Shown here piece by piece: positions 52,572 through 64,000 of a DNA stretch of 64,000 nucleotides. The notes under the pieces were generated by a model, which saw only the letters and a list, made by a program, of their open reading frames with translations, had not been told where the DNA came from and made no database searches. Made by a program: the position numbers and the translations under genes. Source of the stretch: Sipunculus nudus (lineage: Eukaryota; Annelida; Sipuncula; Golfingiida; Sipunculidae); NCBI GenBank assembly GCA_026874595.1, contig CM049315.1:68271916-68335915 (forward strand), given 5' to 3'. How positions within the stretch are numbered: the first letter of the stretch is position 1; each line of letters opens with the position of its first letter.

Positions 52572-52830
52572 TGTCGTGTCAGCCTGAACATTGTGCTGGC
52601 TGCCTTGTTCAAGCCAGTCTCAAGGGAAAGGGAGACAGAGATCTTTGAGCCCAGGTAGACGAAGGCGTGTCTACATCCTACCCCATCACTTGCGTTTTCT
52701 TCAGGCTGATCATGAGTCCAAAGGCCTGACAGGCTGCACTGAATTGAAACATGAGCTTCTCCTGGTCTTAAGCAGAGTGGGTTGTGACTGCTACAAAGAT
52801 GAGGTCCCGCATACACTTCAATTAACTTTG
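52550..52830 (-). pseudogene. LINE RT catalytic-box region, frameshifted
   Basis: The YADD box region near 52800-52815 reads Tyr-Ala then, in the best frame, a single Asp before Leu-Ile, so an Asp codon is lost and the frame shifts. Downstream, FVYLGSKISVSLSLETGLNK followed by AASTMFRL matches the expected FTYLGSxIS...EI..RI.KA segment. Confidence 0.65.
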
Positions 52831-52893
52831 GACTTTGCTCTAAGCCTTAAGAGGTTGAAGTTTCCCGTCTGACCTGGTTCGGAGGTAGATACC

Positions 52894-53157
52894 TTAGGTA
52901 GCGGATCCAAAAGCATGCTTCAGAAATTCAGCGAAGAAGATGCCGAACAGGGTCGATGCAAGGACGCAGCCTTGTTTTACCCAACTTCGGATGGCAAAGG
53001 CCTCAGATGTCGAGCTGTCATAGACCACGGTACCTTTCTTGTCGTCATGGAAGGACTTCATTATGCGGAAGAGCTTGCTGTCAAGCTCCTCCAGGATGGG
53101 CATGCACTCCACGGCACTCAGGGCGTCTTCAGAGGCTTGATACTCCCTGGCATACAA
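52894..53157 (-). pseudogene. LINE reverse transcriptase core fragment
   Basis: The fragment carries KLFRIMKSFHDDKKGTVVYD then SEAFAIRSWVKQGCVLASTL and FGIFFAEFLKHAFG, matching RT motifs 2a-4 of non-LTR elements. The canonical Gly of RxGVxQG is Trp here (RSWVKQG). Confidence 0.8.
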
Positions 53158-54256
53158 CTCGGAGTAGTGCTCTACCCAGCGCTCCTGGATTTTTTGTCCT
53201 GGATTATTTCACCTGAGACAGACTTAAGTGCAGCCGTTTTCTTCTGTGCTGGGACCAGTGCCTGTTTGATTCCATCATACATTCCCTTGATGTTCCCTGT
53301 GTCAGCTGCAATCTGTATCTTGGAGCAAACTCTATCCAGTACTGGTTGGAACAGCATCTGGCATTCTGCTTAGCTTTGTTGCGGGCAGCCTGAAGGGTTA
53401 GCAAGTTTTGTTAGTTAGGATTAGCTTTGTAAGCGCCTTCCTATTTCCTCGATTAGGGGTATCATTTTCTAATATTGTGATTGGAACAAGTCTGCTGCAT
53501 GCTTGTTTTCTTTCCAAAGGTGGTTATGGCTGCGTTTCAGACAGAGTCTCTGAGGCACTTGCATTAGGTGGGCCTGGGAGGGATTCTTCGTGTGCTCTTG
53601 CAAACTTCTCCACTTTTTGCTATGTTAGTGTCAATTCGGGGTCTGCGTTCCTTTCTGGGGTGATACAGCTTCACGCGCAGTTTCACCTTGCTGCACACCA
53701 GAGAGTGGGCGTGTCGCAGTCAGCACTCTGGTAGCTGCGTGTAACCCTGATGCTGGGTAAGCTGGAACGCCTTGTAAGATTAAGATTAAGCTGGTGCCAG
53801 TTTTTCAAACGGGGATGTCTCCATGAGACTCTGTGTGGAGGCTTGGTGTTGAAGAATGTGGTGCTGATGCACAAATCGTGGAGGCAGCAGAGCTCAATGA
53901 ACACAAAGGCCAAGAGCTGTGGTCAGTACCTATTCTGGCGTTGAAGTCGCCAAGGATGATGAGTGTCTCCTTTGCTGGGGTGTTTTTTATAACAGCGTTC
54001 TGCCGAGGATATCAATGTTGGTGCGTAGACTTGTCCAACTGAGGAGTGGTATTGAAAGGACAGGAATCTCTCAGACCCCTCTTATAGTTGCGATGATGCA
54101 TCCTAGAAGGCCGTTTCGAACAGCAAATCCCACTCCGTGCTCTCTTGTTGCAACTGCAGGTGTCCCCTGACAGAAAAAGGAGGTCTTTCTCTCACATGCT
54201 TCCTCTTCCTGGGAGTCTAGTCTCTTGCAGGCTGACGATGTCCATCCGCAATCTGC

Positions 54257-54442
54257 TCAGCTCCTTGTCAATGACTGCAGTTTTGAGAGAGTCTTGTTTT
54301 TTTGCAAGTCATCAGAAAAACCTGGTGTCAAGGTCCTGGCATTCCAAGTGCCCAGCTTTAGGGCAGGCGTATGTGTTTCCTTCTTTTCAATGCTTGGTGC
54401 ACAGTTGTCGATCCGCTTTTCGGGTTTCACCCTAAACCTCAC
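54257..54442 (-). pseudogene. LINE endonuclease domain, N-terminal fragment
   Basis: It contains KLGTWNARTLTPG, the usual opening strand of apurinic-like LINE endonucleases (xxGTxNxRTL), followed by LSKLQSLTRS before the frame breaks. A detached later fragment with ILGDFNARIG-like sequence lies near 53950. Confidence 0.7.
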
Positions 54443-55170
54443 GCACTCAGTAAAGCTAACGGACAGTGGCGAGGCAGCACGTCACTGGTTGGGGTTTGCC
54501 CAGCCTAAGGCGGGCGGTAGATGCCCATTGAGACGCGATGGCCTCTCCCACCTTCGAAAGCAGCCCCTGGCGTCTAACTCTATGTATTGTGTCGACGCTG
54601 TGAAGCGAAGCTGGAGTGTCATCTCCAGTGCGCAAAAAGCCGGAGTAGATGGGTATGGAGGACGGGCTGTTACCCAGGCAGCAGACCACCTCTCTCCACG
54701 TCACTAAAAAGGTCCAGTGTAAAGGCAGATCCCAGTACGCGTGGTTCATGTGCCATCGTAGGAGTTGCCAGGACGTTGCTGAATACAGCCTCGAACTGCT
54801 TTTGGGAATCCGGGTCCAGATTTTTTCAGTCAGGCCTTACTCCCTCAGCCTTGCTCTCCCCCCGAGAGATCCACTAGGCAGTGAGCTATATAACCCATAG
54901 CTGGAGATTTGGTTCATGGACACCATGGCATATACGCGCGCTGGTAGGCCTGCATATCACATGTCTAGGGGCCAAACCTCCTCCTAGTCCCCTGAAGTTT
55001 AGCCAGAGTCCGAAGGGTACTCTGTTTCCCTGTGTCGCCGTGTCGAGACATTGCATTAGGTTTACTGATGGAGAGGCTGTGTACAAGCAGAGAGAGACTT
55101 ACGCACTTGTTGATAAGTGAAAGCGAGATGTGACAAGCACGACCACTGCAACTTCCACACAAGGCGCGTC

Positions 55171-55589
55171 ACATCAACCATTTTGAAACCTATAATGTAC
55201 GTGTAGGACTAATAATTTACTTGTTTCATTTATAGATCACAGAGTGACACATGATTTGTCGAGTTTTACTGGTAACATTCTAGGATATTTATTTGAAAAT
55301 GGAAAACTAATGTGCATACGACTCGACTGAATTGAGGAAACTTTCTTGAAAAGTAATGTCGCTAGAAATCTCTGAAAAGGAACAGGCTATAGGAAGCATT
55401 GTCCTCGACTTGGTGAATATGAAAGATAGCATAACTGACACTAAACAATTTTGACCTTTAAGTTTTATTGACTTTATCATCATTCAACTTACAGTTTAGC
55501 GATGTGTTTCCAAATTGAAATAAAAAAATTGCTTTTCTTTCTTTGTTTAATGTTTAATCTTTTTCAAATGATGTATTATCTTTGTACAA

Positions 55590-55650
<61 letters not shown>

Positions 55651-57600
55651 AGTCAGGTGGCTCAGTGTCAGTTTTCGGCAACTTCGTTACAGAACGGATA
55701 AAAGCATTTTAAATGCAGTTTGTATATTGGCAGAGTATTCCAATGCAAGTGATTTTAGAGGGGCTGCCCACGTGTAATATACAAAATACATGTTGTTTCG
55801 TTTAAGAATCTGAAAACATAGGGCTCCTTGCGAACTGATATAACGCCATAAAGTATAAAAAAGGTAAGGAGAGAAAAAATCAAATTAGAACTGCTCCCTC
55901 TGAAAGTTTAATTGCAAATGAGATATCGAATGAAAGCCAAAGAAGCATACTTTTGCGGCCCAAAATGGTTAAAAAATATCATATGCGTAGAAGCCAACAG
56001 AATGTAAAATGGTCAATTGACAATGAATGTTTCAAAATAGCTGCAAGAAACCATGTTTGCCAATATAAAAGCATTTTTTTTTCTAAAAATAATATATATA
56101 TATATATATTCATATATTTATATATATTGTTTGTTTAATATGTTTAATTGTGTATCTGAGGCTATTATAGAGTATTGCTATTGGTCCAGCGATTTAGCTG
56201 ATCCAGCGATGGGGCCAAGCTGAAAATAAAGGATCTTGGCCAGAATCCAAGATAGCGGTCAAGCTTGCCGCCAGATTAAAAAATGTCAATAACTTTAGTT
56301 AAAATGTCCCTAGAGGGCATTGCAAGTACTCTATATTTATATGTTTTTGACTAAGGAATTCAATTTTTGAGGATTTCAAACCTCTCCAGGTATTGATTAA
56401 CTGCATTTTTATCATGATATGGTAATTTTCCCAATAGCCCGGCGGTTAAACTGCATATTAAGAGAAATTGTGCGTAAGATGGAAGATGAAATAAGCTTAG
56501 CATAATTATTGTCCAGCCAATACTCAATATTTTCAGATATATGGCCGAATCAGAATCAGCACACTTGTAGCTACTTGTGAAGGTTGCATATTTGCTATGT
56601 TGGTAATATGGTGGATGAACTTTAACAATAAGCTGTCATTGACTTTGTATTTCCCGTTGCTATCTTTATATACTCAGTTTGCTTATACATAATGCACACT
56701 TTTTTTTATAACTGTAGTACTTAAACGTTTTATTAGAAATAAAACATATTTACTACATTTATTTGAAATAATTTATCACAATATATTGCAAGCGATGCAA
56801 CATTGTAGATCGGACTGAGCATTTCACATAAGATAAAAAGAAGCGATAGTTAGTAAGTTGGCATCGTGTGTTACCAAAAGAAAACGCTCTTTACATGCCA
56901 AATATTCAGGTATAGGTTATAAAACAGTTGCCTTCAATATATCAAACTTTGATGTAATAAACTGTTTTATTCAGTATAATAATAATCAGTAATAATATTC
57001 AGAAATACGCTATTCTTTTTCATGTATGTTCAGTTAATGTAGCAAGTGGTGTGAAATGCAAGTTTCCAAAGCATTCTGCATTTGGGATAAACTGACATAA
57101 AGAGAAACTTAACTAGAGCACAGAAGCTGAAAGCACAGAAATGGCACAATCACCGATTCCGTCAATGAAAACTCAAACCAAACTTCGTACTGAATTTTGA
57201 TGTAATCAAGATGATGAAAACAGAATTGTGTCTGGAACCTGAGGGTGGATTATATTTTTTCAAACTTGAGGTGTGAATTCGACTTTCTCTTTCAATTTCT
57301 TAGCATATATTCAGGAACGGTCAGCTGGCTTGAACCCTGGCAGTTCCAAATCCTGTAGTTTGATACATATATTAAATATTTCTAATAATATATGCATATA
57401 CTTCATAATTCTAAAATATGCAAAAATTACAAAATGAAAGAATTTTGTTGACAACAACACATCATGGAAAGTAAATGCCAACTCGTTTGTAAGGTGCTGG
57501 TTCCATTTCACCAATAAAACATCACAGCAAAAGGCCCTAATATTCTATTGACACATTGTTGATTCTTTCAAAGAAAAGTATAGAGTCTGTAGTCACATCA
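55171..57600. other. Intergenic, (TA)n tracts only
   Basis: TA microsatellites at 55592-55650 and 56093-56130 in otherwise unremarkable AT-rich DNA. No host exon or repeat family recognised. Confidence 0.5.
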
Positions 57601-60429
57601 CAAAATTAGCAATCTGCAACAGGTATTTATACATGTGTGTTGATTATGGCATGCATTCATAACCATAGTACAACGGTAGCAGAAAGAAACATGCTGTGCG
57701 CCTTTAAATGGGTTGTATTTGTCTTCATGCCAGCATACAGTCTGCAAGCTGCACCATTGCTTTATGGCAAAAGAAGCATAGAATCTATAAAGCAAACAGG
57801 TGTGTGCTTCTTCATATGTGCGTATCCTGTCATGCACGCATGTAGTCTAAATAAATTATGAATAAAAGTCATTCCGTTGAAACCAGTACATGCATCTATA
57901 TTAAATTTCAGCACAACTATTTGATATTTCCCGATTGAACTAACAAAGGTTTACATGAATTTCAAGTTGATCGCAAAAATTTGATATCATGTTTGTAGAT
58001 TTAAAAAAATCTTTACTATACTTCACGGATATATCAAGCCACTAATTTGGTACCAGACAAGACAGCTAAGTTTTTTATACATCACTTATACAAAACAATA
58101 AATAGATTCATTAGCATGTAAATAAAGGGAAATCAAAAAGAAGAAATCTGAAATTTTAATATATAAAACCTAGCCCAGCAAAGGACATTTCATTTGAAAG
58201 TACAGTATTCAAAAAGTTGCACCAAGTTTAATGATGCATGTGTTAATGAAACAGGCACTTTTAATACAAATTCAGTACGTTCACAGAAGGCATAGAATCT
58301 ATACAGTAGACAGATGTGAGCTTCTTACATATATATATATTGCTTTACAAACATTCAGTCTGAAATAAAACTGATAAAAAAGATTAACTTTTTATATTGA
58401 TTCTTTAATTTATTTTTTTTTGTTATAATTTTTTTGTTATAATTACTATAACAAGTCATTCTCTATGGCTTGGATGGTGGCATTCGTTAGTATATAAGGG
58501 TGGAAGAAATCGGAGGTTACGAGAAAATCCATCGACATTGGGTTTTAAACATCGGACAGATTTACGGACATATAAAGTTCCTAATTCTATTCCAGATTTT
58601 GACAGATAAGTTTCCTGCACCCATTGCCTCGTGAAAGCAATTACATTTGTTAACATGCAAATAAAGGGAAATTAACAGGAAGAAATATGAAATATTACAA
58701 TAAAAACTGTTCTAAAATTCAAGCACCAAAATACTTCGATTTGCTGGTAAACAAAGGAAAATTTAGCACTATTCAATACTAACAAAACCAAAATCTCTCA
58801 CAGAGTCATTGTACAGAATAAAAATGGGCCCATTCTCCACACGGGAGATCTCGTCTATGAAGGCGAATTATAGATCTATTGCCATCCATTGTGCGCATAG
58901 CACTCTTTCCAGACGAGTGATTATCACCTGGCAATTGAAAATAACAATAATTAAGGCAATGGAGCAAATAAAGAGTATGCTTCGACAACATCCATTCCAA
59001 ATATAACCAACAAAAGTTAATGGTCCGTGAAACATATTTTGAATATTGATAAACCTGCTGATCTATTTTGCGGTGTAATATCTGTGACGCGGTATTGTAA
59101 ATATAAACAGAAACTTATGAACGTGCTTCCTCGGATAGTTTACGTGATATAACTGTTTCCAGAACTGATGAAGACGTAAATGCACGGTGATAATGCGTCG
59201 TCACATGTAGTGGATTTTTCCATATGATGCAAAAGGATTACCTGCATAAATTGGGTGATTAACCATTAATGCATGCTAAAATAAGACATGACTTCCAAGG
59301 GATCGAGAGTCGCATGTTGTTTACATTAACTGATCATCCAAGTGAGGCGCTGACTGGGTCAAATGTCAGGTCAAACATGCTTAACTCCGTCCTTGCTGGC
59401 AGGGTCCTATCATTGTTTCAACAAACCTCGACCCTGTACAGAGGGGGGGGGGGGGGGGGGGGCTTGATGAGGGGCACCCAGAGATGGCACATCTTCCGCC
59501 AGGGGGCACCGTCTAACTCGCTATAAAGCAAACTCGACAATGACAGATTCTCATTCCCCTCAACTAAAATACAGGAATTGTTAATAAAAATGATTAGTGA
59601 AAAAAAATTCACAATTTCATCTACATGTACATTTTTATTTGATAAATAGATGTAGAAACTACTATATACACATTACTATAATGTAATACGTATTTTAGTT
59701 TTTCACTGCTAAATGACTGCACAAATTTGTTAACCAACAAATATATAATGAATATAAATATGTATTCAAATTTTGCATGTTGACAAAGATATACGTGGGA
59801 ATAATGCACATCTTATCACAAATATGTTCAGAGGAGGCATTTATCTTACATTTATGGTAAAATATATGTAACAAAATCTGTGAAAGTAATTTTGAGTTTT
59901 GTTAATTTTCACCTTGACTATGCACTGCCATTGAGAAAATAACATGAATGATAACAAGAAAATGTAGCATCACCCATGCCCTGGTGTGATGCCTGACTTT
60001 GACAATATCCAGGGAAGCCACATTGAACCAAAACACTTCAGCATTCAGTATCCAAAATTTTATACAGATATTCAACAGAATAATTACAAGTCATATTGGT
60101 AATTTGGTGTACAGATCTTTTAAATCTGTTAAGCCTGTATCTACCTACTTAATGATGAGAAAATATGAGCCAACATATCACAGCATACGAACAATAGCAT
60201 ATTAAAACTGTTTTCCTCCACCTAGAAAAGGCAGATTGAAATGGTGTTAAAGCTTAACTCCGAGTCAAATAAAGGGGAATACACAAATTATAGAGAACAC
60301 GTAAATCAGAATTGCTTTCATAAGCATCTCATTGCGCTAGTGATGAAATCTGAGCTTCCATTATTACCATTAAGTATTTGCTTAATGTGCCACATTGAGA
60401 ACATTTACAAAAGCCTATTGATGTGTTCG
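57601..60429. other. Intergenic, weak ORFs only
   Basis: A poly-G run at 59444-59461 and several 60-90 codon ORFs without domain resemblance. The minus-strand ORF tail at 58806-58935 (PGDNHSSGKSAMRTMDGNRS...) follows a fair acceptor TTTCAATTGCCAG and could be a terminal exon, but I cannot assign it. Confidence 0.35.
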
Positions 60430-60747
60430 TTAGAAAAATATCCTTACAAACGCTTCCATGTTTACTTTCTTTGCTCTGTGAGGGTAGATACCAATGTCAA
60501 TAAGAGCTGATAGATTTGTATCAGACATTGTTCTGTGCAAATGTCTTTTTATATGTCTCATTGAGGAGAAACTTCTGTCACATGATGAAGAAGTAGGTGG
60601 AAGAACTAGAGCAATATTAATTAAACTGCAAAGGTTTGGGAAGGCATCCTTGTAAGACCTCATGAATGTCCCAAATGCTCCTATATGTATACCCTTTGAG
60701 ACCTGTGTATTAGCGAGTATTTTGTTTTGTTGAAATTCCACTTCCAT
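60430..60747 (-). pseudogene. hAT transposase C-terminal dimerisation domain
   Basis: There are 105 codons ending in the hAT dimerisation pattern: FPNLCSLINIALVLPPTSSS, CDRSFSSMRHIKRHLHRTM, then LSALIDIGIY. This matches the family's FPxLxxLxxIxLxxPxTSxxxERSFSxMxxIKxxLRxxMxxxRLxxL, with Asp replacing the usual Glu of the ERSFS box. It belongs with the ZMYM1/TTF-type group of hAT proteins. Confidence 0.85.
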
Positions 60748-60769
60748 GTACGTGTCCTCAGTGCCGTAG

Positions 60770-62098
60770 TGTTATGCCTTGTCAGTAGATGTGACTTGTC
60801 TGAGAAACTTGTACTTCGTGGGTCAAGTGCATATATTGACTTTAATAGCTGATTATTACACTAGTTACTCGTTTGCCAATTTCTGACAAGAACAAGCCTA
60901 TCACTAAGTAATACAACTTCGTCCGGTATTCATGTTCTGTGGCACGGATCGTGGAATGTAAAACATTGCCGGTTTAGTATCTGGCATAACCTGTCAGGCG
61001 CGCTTCAGCCCGTCAGACGGGTTTCCGCCAGAAAAAAAAAAACTGTAAAAGGAAGCGTTTGGCAGTGTCTGGGTCAGATCGTCTCGATAGTTCGTGTGCA
61101 CATCGCCCAGAGAGATCGATCCAACACATACATCGCAGCGAGGTAACAGCGATAAGCGTCTGACCTTTTCACTATGTGCAGTGAGATCTAATGACCAGTC
61201 AGCTAATATTGTGTGAACTTACTTCAGGTAATTCGGGGTACTCGGTGTTAAACCTATGCTTATAAAGGCAATTGTGAAATTCTTGAATAATTCCGTTATT
61301 ACGTTTATAGGCATTTAACTCCAATACAGGGAGTTATTCTTAGCGGTTTCTTTAACTTACCGTTCCTTTATTGTGGAACGATCCTTCATCATTTGTAATT
61401 GCTATATCGTAATTCTTATCATAAATTGCTGTTTTAATAAATAGTATTTAAGTTTACCTGAATCTTTTAATAATTTCTTTCCAATAGTGTGGTGTGTGAG
61501 CAAAGTGTGGAACTTTTACTTCGGTGTCGCCTCTGACCTTTAAGGGCAGAAATACTTCACAGTACCTGCCTCTTCTCGTTGGCTTGTCGGAGCCATGACA
61601 ACACCACTATGAAGCGCCTTGGAAGACTACTCACGTGGACTACCCCTCAGCTATCAGTATTTGTACTGACCCATTAATAGGCCACCCCTATTGTAAAGTA
61701 GGCTGGCCTACAGCCGGGAATGTTCAGGCCTCCCGACTCTTCTGCGTGCACTTGAATGATTCAGACGTGGGCCAGTGGCCCACGTCTGGTCAGCACTAGG
61801 TTTAGTCATTTAGACGTGTTAAGGGGCTAAAGGATAATCGACATAAGGCGAAGTTCAGTAGCCTGCCGCGACCCTTGTAGCACCCTGTTTATCACGTTTA
61901 ACTATTAGACTGGCAGTATAAAGTAAGGACAGATCTTTCGACATTTTGGTAATTTAAAACTTCAATTTGTGTGTTGTTTTCTATTATCTTCGGGAAAAAT
62001 CCTTCACTACAATGTACTTCTATATCTAGGGGTTTGACAGCTCAGTTGACTTTACCCATATAGAGTGCCAAACTTTCTCACACCTCTGCCCTGTAACA
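60770..62098. mobile_element. 1.33 kb insertion in the hAT pseudogene, LTR-like ends
   Basis: The segment breaks the hAT coding remnants. It begins TGTTATGCC and ends CCTGTAACA, giving TGTTA...TAACA termini as in LTRs. It is richer in CpG than the flanks (60900-61130, 61700-61900) and has no ORF. No matching 5-bp target duplication was found, so a solo LTR is only one reading; another non-autonomous element is possible. Confidence 0.4.
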
Positions 62099-62100
62099 CC

Positions 62101-62940
62101 TTATTTAAGAATCTCGATTTGATCAGCAGCGACTGATAAATCAAAACTTGGACACTGTAACATCTCAGAAAGCAAATTGGTTTGAAGCAATATGTGTGCG
62201 AACATCTCTAAATCTACCACAGTGGTAAAAGTGAAGTTTGTTAATAGACATGGTGCATCATGGACTCTCTTTCCTGTATGGGGCTCTGAAATTTCAGCAA
62301 GAGCGTCCAAAATAATTGGTAATATGTCAAGGTTGACTTTGTATGCAGCAAACCAGCACGCTCATCTTGTATAACTAGTATAATAAAGTTTCATGAGGGT
62401 GCGAGGTTGATTGTCAAGAAACAGTTCGCTTTTTTTTTTAGAAAAAGCTAATATGGCACATGGGATAATATGAACATATATAGTTCTTGCATTAAAAAAA
62501 TGAAGAAATTTTTTAGCCATTTTAACTTTATTAACGGTGCGAACAATGACCGATCGAAGACGATGATAATAGCAGTGGATGTAGACTGCCTGTGTTGATT
62601 CCTCGCGAACAAGCTCTGCACACATTGTTTCTCCCACTCAGCACAGAGGCACCACTATCATATGTTTGCACGACAGTCTTGGATTCGCATGCCCATTCAC
62701 AAAGAACATTGCATATTGTGTCCTTCAGATACTCAGAGTGCAGTTCCTAACGGGTAAAATTAGGAACTTCTTCTTGTATGCTGTTATTGTATATATAACG
62801 CACTATAATTGACACTTTCTCATTCTTACTGATGTCTTTTGATTTGTCAGCCATTATGAAATAGTCCGCACTGTCATTCACGTCCTGACTAATATCTTTT
62901 TGAATCATACGTACTAAAATACCTGACTTGGCACTTGGGG
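62101..62940 (-). pseudogene. hAT transposase catalytic core, frameshifted
   Basis: From right to left, pieces read QDVNDSADYFIMADKSKDIS (first catalytic Asp region, about 62810-62905), TYDSGASVLSG (about 62660), AVYIHCYYHRLRSVIVRTVN (62362-62637 frame) and FAHILLQTNLLSEMLQCPSF with DLSVAADQIEILK (62101-62310). All are in the order expected for a ZMYM1-like hAT transposase but in different frames with stops between, so it is a pseudogene. Confidence 0.8.
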
Positions 62941-64000
62941 TATGTAAAGTATGTATAGTTCTCTGAACAACAATCTGTATCTATATGTATCACTGCACTC
63001 GGGTAATATTGTCAAAGAAATTGTATAATATCCTAAAGATTACTGTATTACTTATTCTTTTTATATTTGTATTGCAAGTGTAAGTTCACCGAATTGACAT
63101 GCCGCTGCAACCCGTATGTGGTCCATGCAAACTACCCGGTGCTAACTGCGTAACTTAAGTTAAAATGGACTGAGAGACCCTTTATTTGAAACTTTAAGGT
63201 TTCGATTTTGATTTTTCATTTCTGTCTCATCAGACATATGAACGAATCCAAAAGCTCTTGTAAGCAGAACAGGTTTAAATATTTATTTACACAGCAATTA
63301 AACAGTGAGGTTAGTTTTATGAATTGCTGTAAATACACTTTAGGAAGATTTATTTGTTTACAAATGCTAAAATAATTATATACAAGACGCAACAAGGGTC
63401 CAATGGCAATGATGCTTATCTGAATACGACACATTGCAAAGGTAAAAGAACATACATACAGGTCACAGTGACCTGGTTTTTTGGTGTGATAATGATGTTT
63501 GATGCTTCAAACATTTAGAAAATTCACACGCGTGTAACTGTAGTCGTCAAATGGAACACAATCCTACCAAGTGCAAATGTGTTTGGTTTAGGAAAAATTG
63601 ATATCATAATCATACATGTTCAATGGCATATCCAATTTGAAAAAAATGTGGCTTCACCGTTTTGTTATTTGTGCCCTGTTATAACGGTGCTGGCTTTAAA
63701 AAACTGGCCGAATAATCAGGTCAGCCATGACCATAGTTTCTTATAAAATAATAATAATAATTATAATATTAATAACAATTCTAGCCATGAAAAATGTGAA
63801 TTCACAATCCAAAATTTAGGAAAACACATGGCTTTCAGGTTAATGCCATAAATTCTTCCCTGTTCTGATTTGATTCAGGACTGCCTGAATTACCACCCAA
63901 TAAAACTTTAATAGAATCGGTTGACTGAGCCCGAAATCTTTTTGGTTCCTTAGAAAGAATAAACATTGTTGTGCCTTCTTCACGCAGTCATTAACATTTT
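62941..64000. other. Right end of window, nothing recognised
   Basis: AT-rich. A GTGCCCTGTTATAAC segment near 63672 resembles the pre-terminal TGCCCTGTTGACAG motif of the HINE-like family, but no 3' terminus follows. Confidence 0.35.

Larger units (their letters stand above)
52000..55170 (-). mobile_element. Defective non-LTR retrotransposon (LINE)
   Basis: Reading right to left, the order is endonuclease N-terminus (KLGTWNARTL at about 54350), a long frameshifted linker, reverse transcriptase core with IRSWVKQGCVLASTLFGIFF (near 52950), thumb/connection with STLLYGSEAW...NAFHMRCLRHIL and KQRRMRWLGR (52137-52571), and a C-terminal zinc finger C-T-W-C...H at 52042-52100. These are hallmarks of the EN/RT LINEs common in molluscs and flatworms (RTE-like affinity is my best guess). 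Several frameshifts split the frame and the YADD site is damaged, so it is dead. The numerous plus-strand ORFs in this interval are antisense shadows. Confidence 0.85.

Noticed and set aside
52213-54900. Many plus-strand ORFs of 60-160 codons
   Set aside because: Antisense shadows of the minus-strand LINE.

Overview
This is a GC-poor eukaryotic nuclear window from an animal. The small coding exons are separated by kilobase introns with GT/AG borders, and most of the DNA is transposon-derived. The gene content and the repeat style (Helitron-like elements with tandem-repeat cores, very abundant MITEs) suggest a marine invertebrate, most plausibly a mollusc. The species cannot be fixed from the sequence alone. 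I see no prokaryotic signals, rRNA, intact tRNA or CRISPR.

One host gene is clear: an orthologue of inturned (INTU), a CPLANE planar-cell-polarity and ciliogenesis effector, on the minus strand. Ten exons are supported by splice sites, compatible phases and family similarity: a probable first exon at 50572-50704, then 26778-27245, 25172-25257, 9232-9435, 6834-6946, 5539-5628, 4984-5061, 1607-1784, 1165-1218 and 264-326. Together they encode about 489 residues: an acidic/Ser-rich N-terminus, the PDZ domain and the first longin-like region. The C-terminal half lies beyond the left edge of the window.

The introns are dominated by mobile DNA. A family with the architecture of Helentron/HINE elements recurs at 14746-19308, 20675-25134, 30438-35306 and 36299-39476, with shorter copies and fragments elsewhere. 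Its marks are a 5' GGGACCCATGGGTCAC..GCTCAGCTGA block, a (GGAC)n microsatellite and a 3' hairpin ending CTAA. Two copies carry younger transposons, and the other copies supply the empty sites. At 32422-34626 there is a 2.2 kb element with CCCTTAGCAAAA inverted ends and two internal minisatellites. At 22877-24318 there is a 1.44 kb TIR element carrying a first-exon-like ORF, itself containing a nearly perfect foldback MITE (23757-24208) with 9-bp target duplications. Other insertions are two hAT MITEs with AAGTCC-rich cores (1845-2312, 43449-43950), a pogo/Tigger-like MITE (46640-47429), tRNA-related SINE-like repeats (48085-48420, 49890-50290), a 180-bp satellite (about 40500-41760), a ladder of GGTGGCGCCACC palindromes (29342-29782), and repeats bearing perfect DR1 nuclear-receptor motifs.

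Upstream of the INTU first exon (right part of the window) lie AT microsatellites, a dead minus-strand non-LTR retrotransposon (about 52000-55170) and a decayed minus-strand hAT transposase (about 60430-62940) interrupted by a 1.3 kb insertion. I recognise no further host gene between 55.2 and 64 kb.
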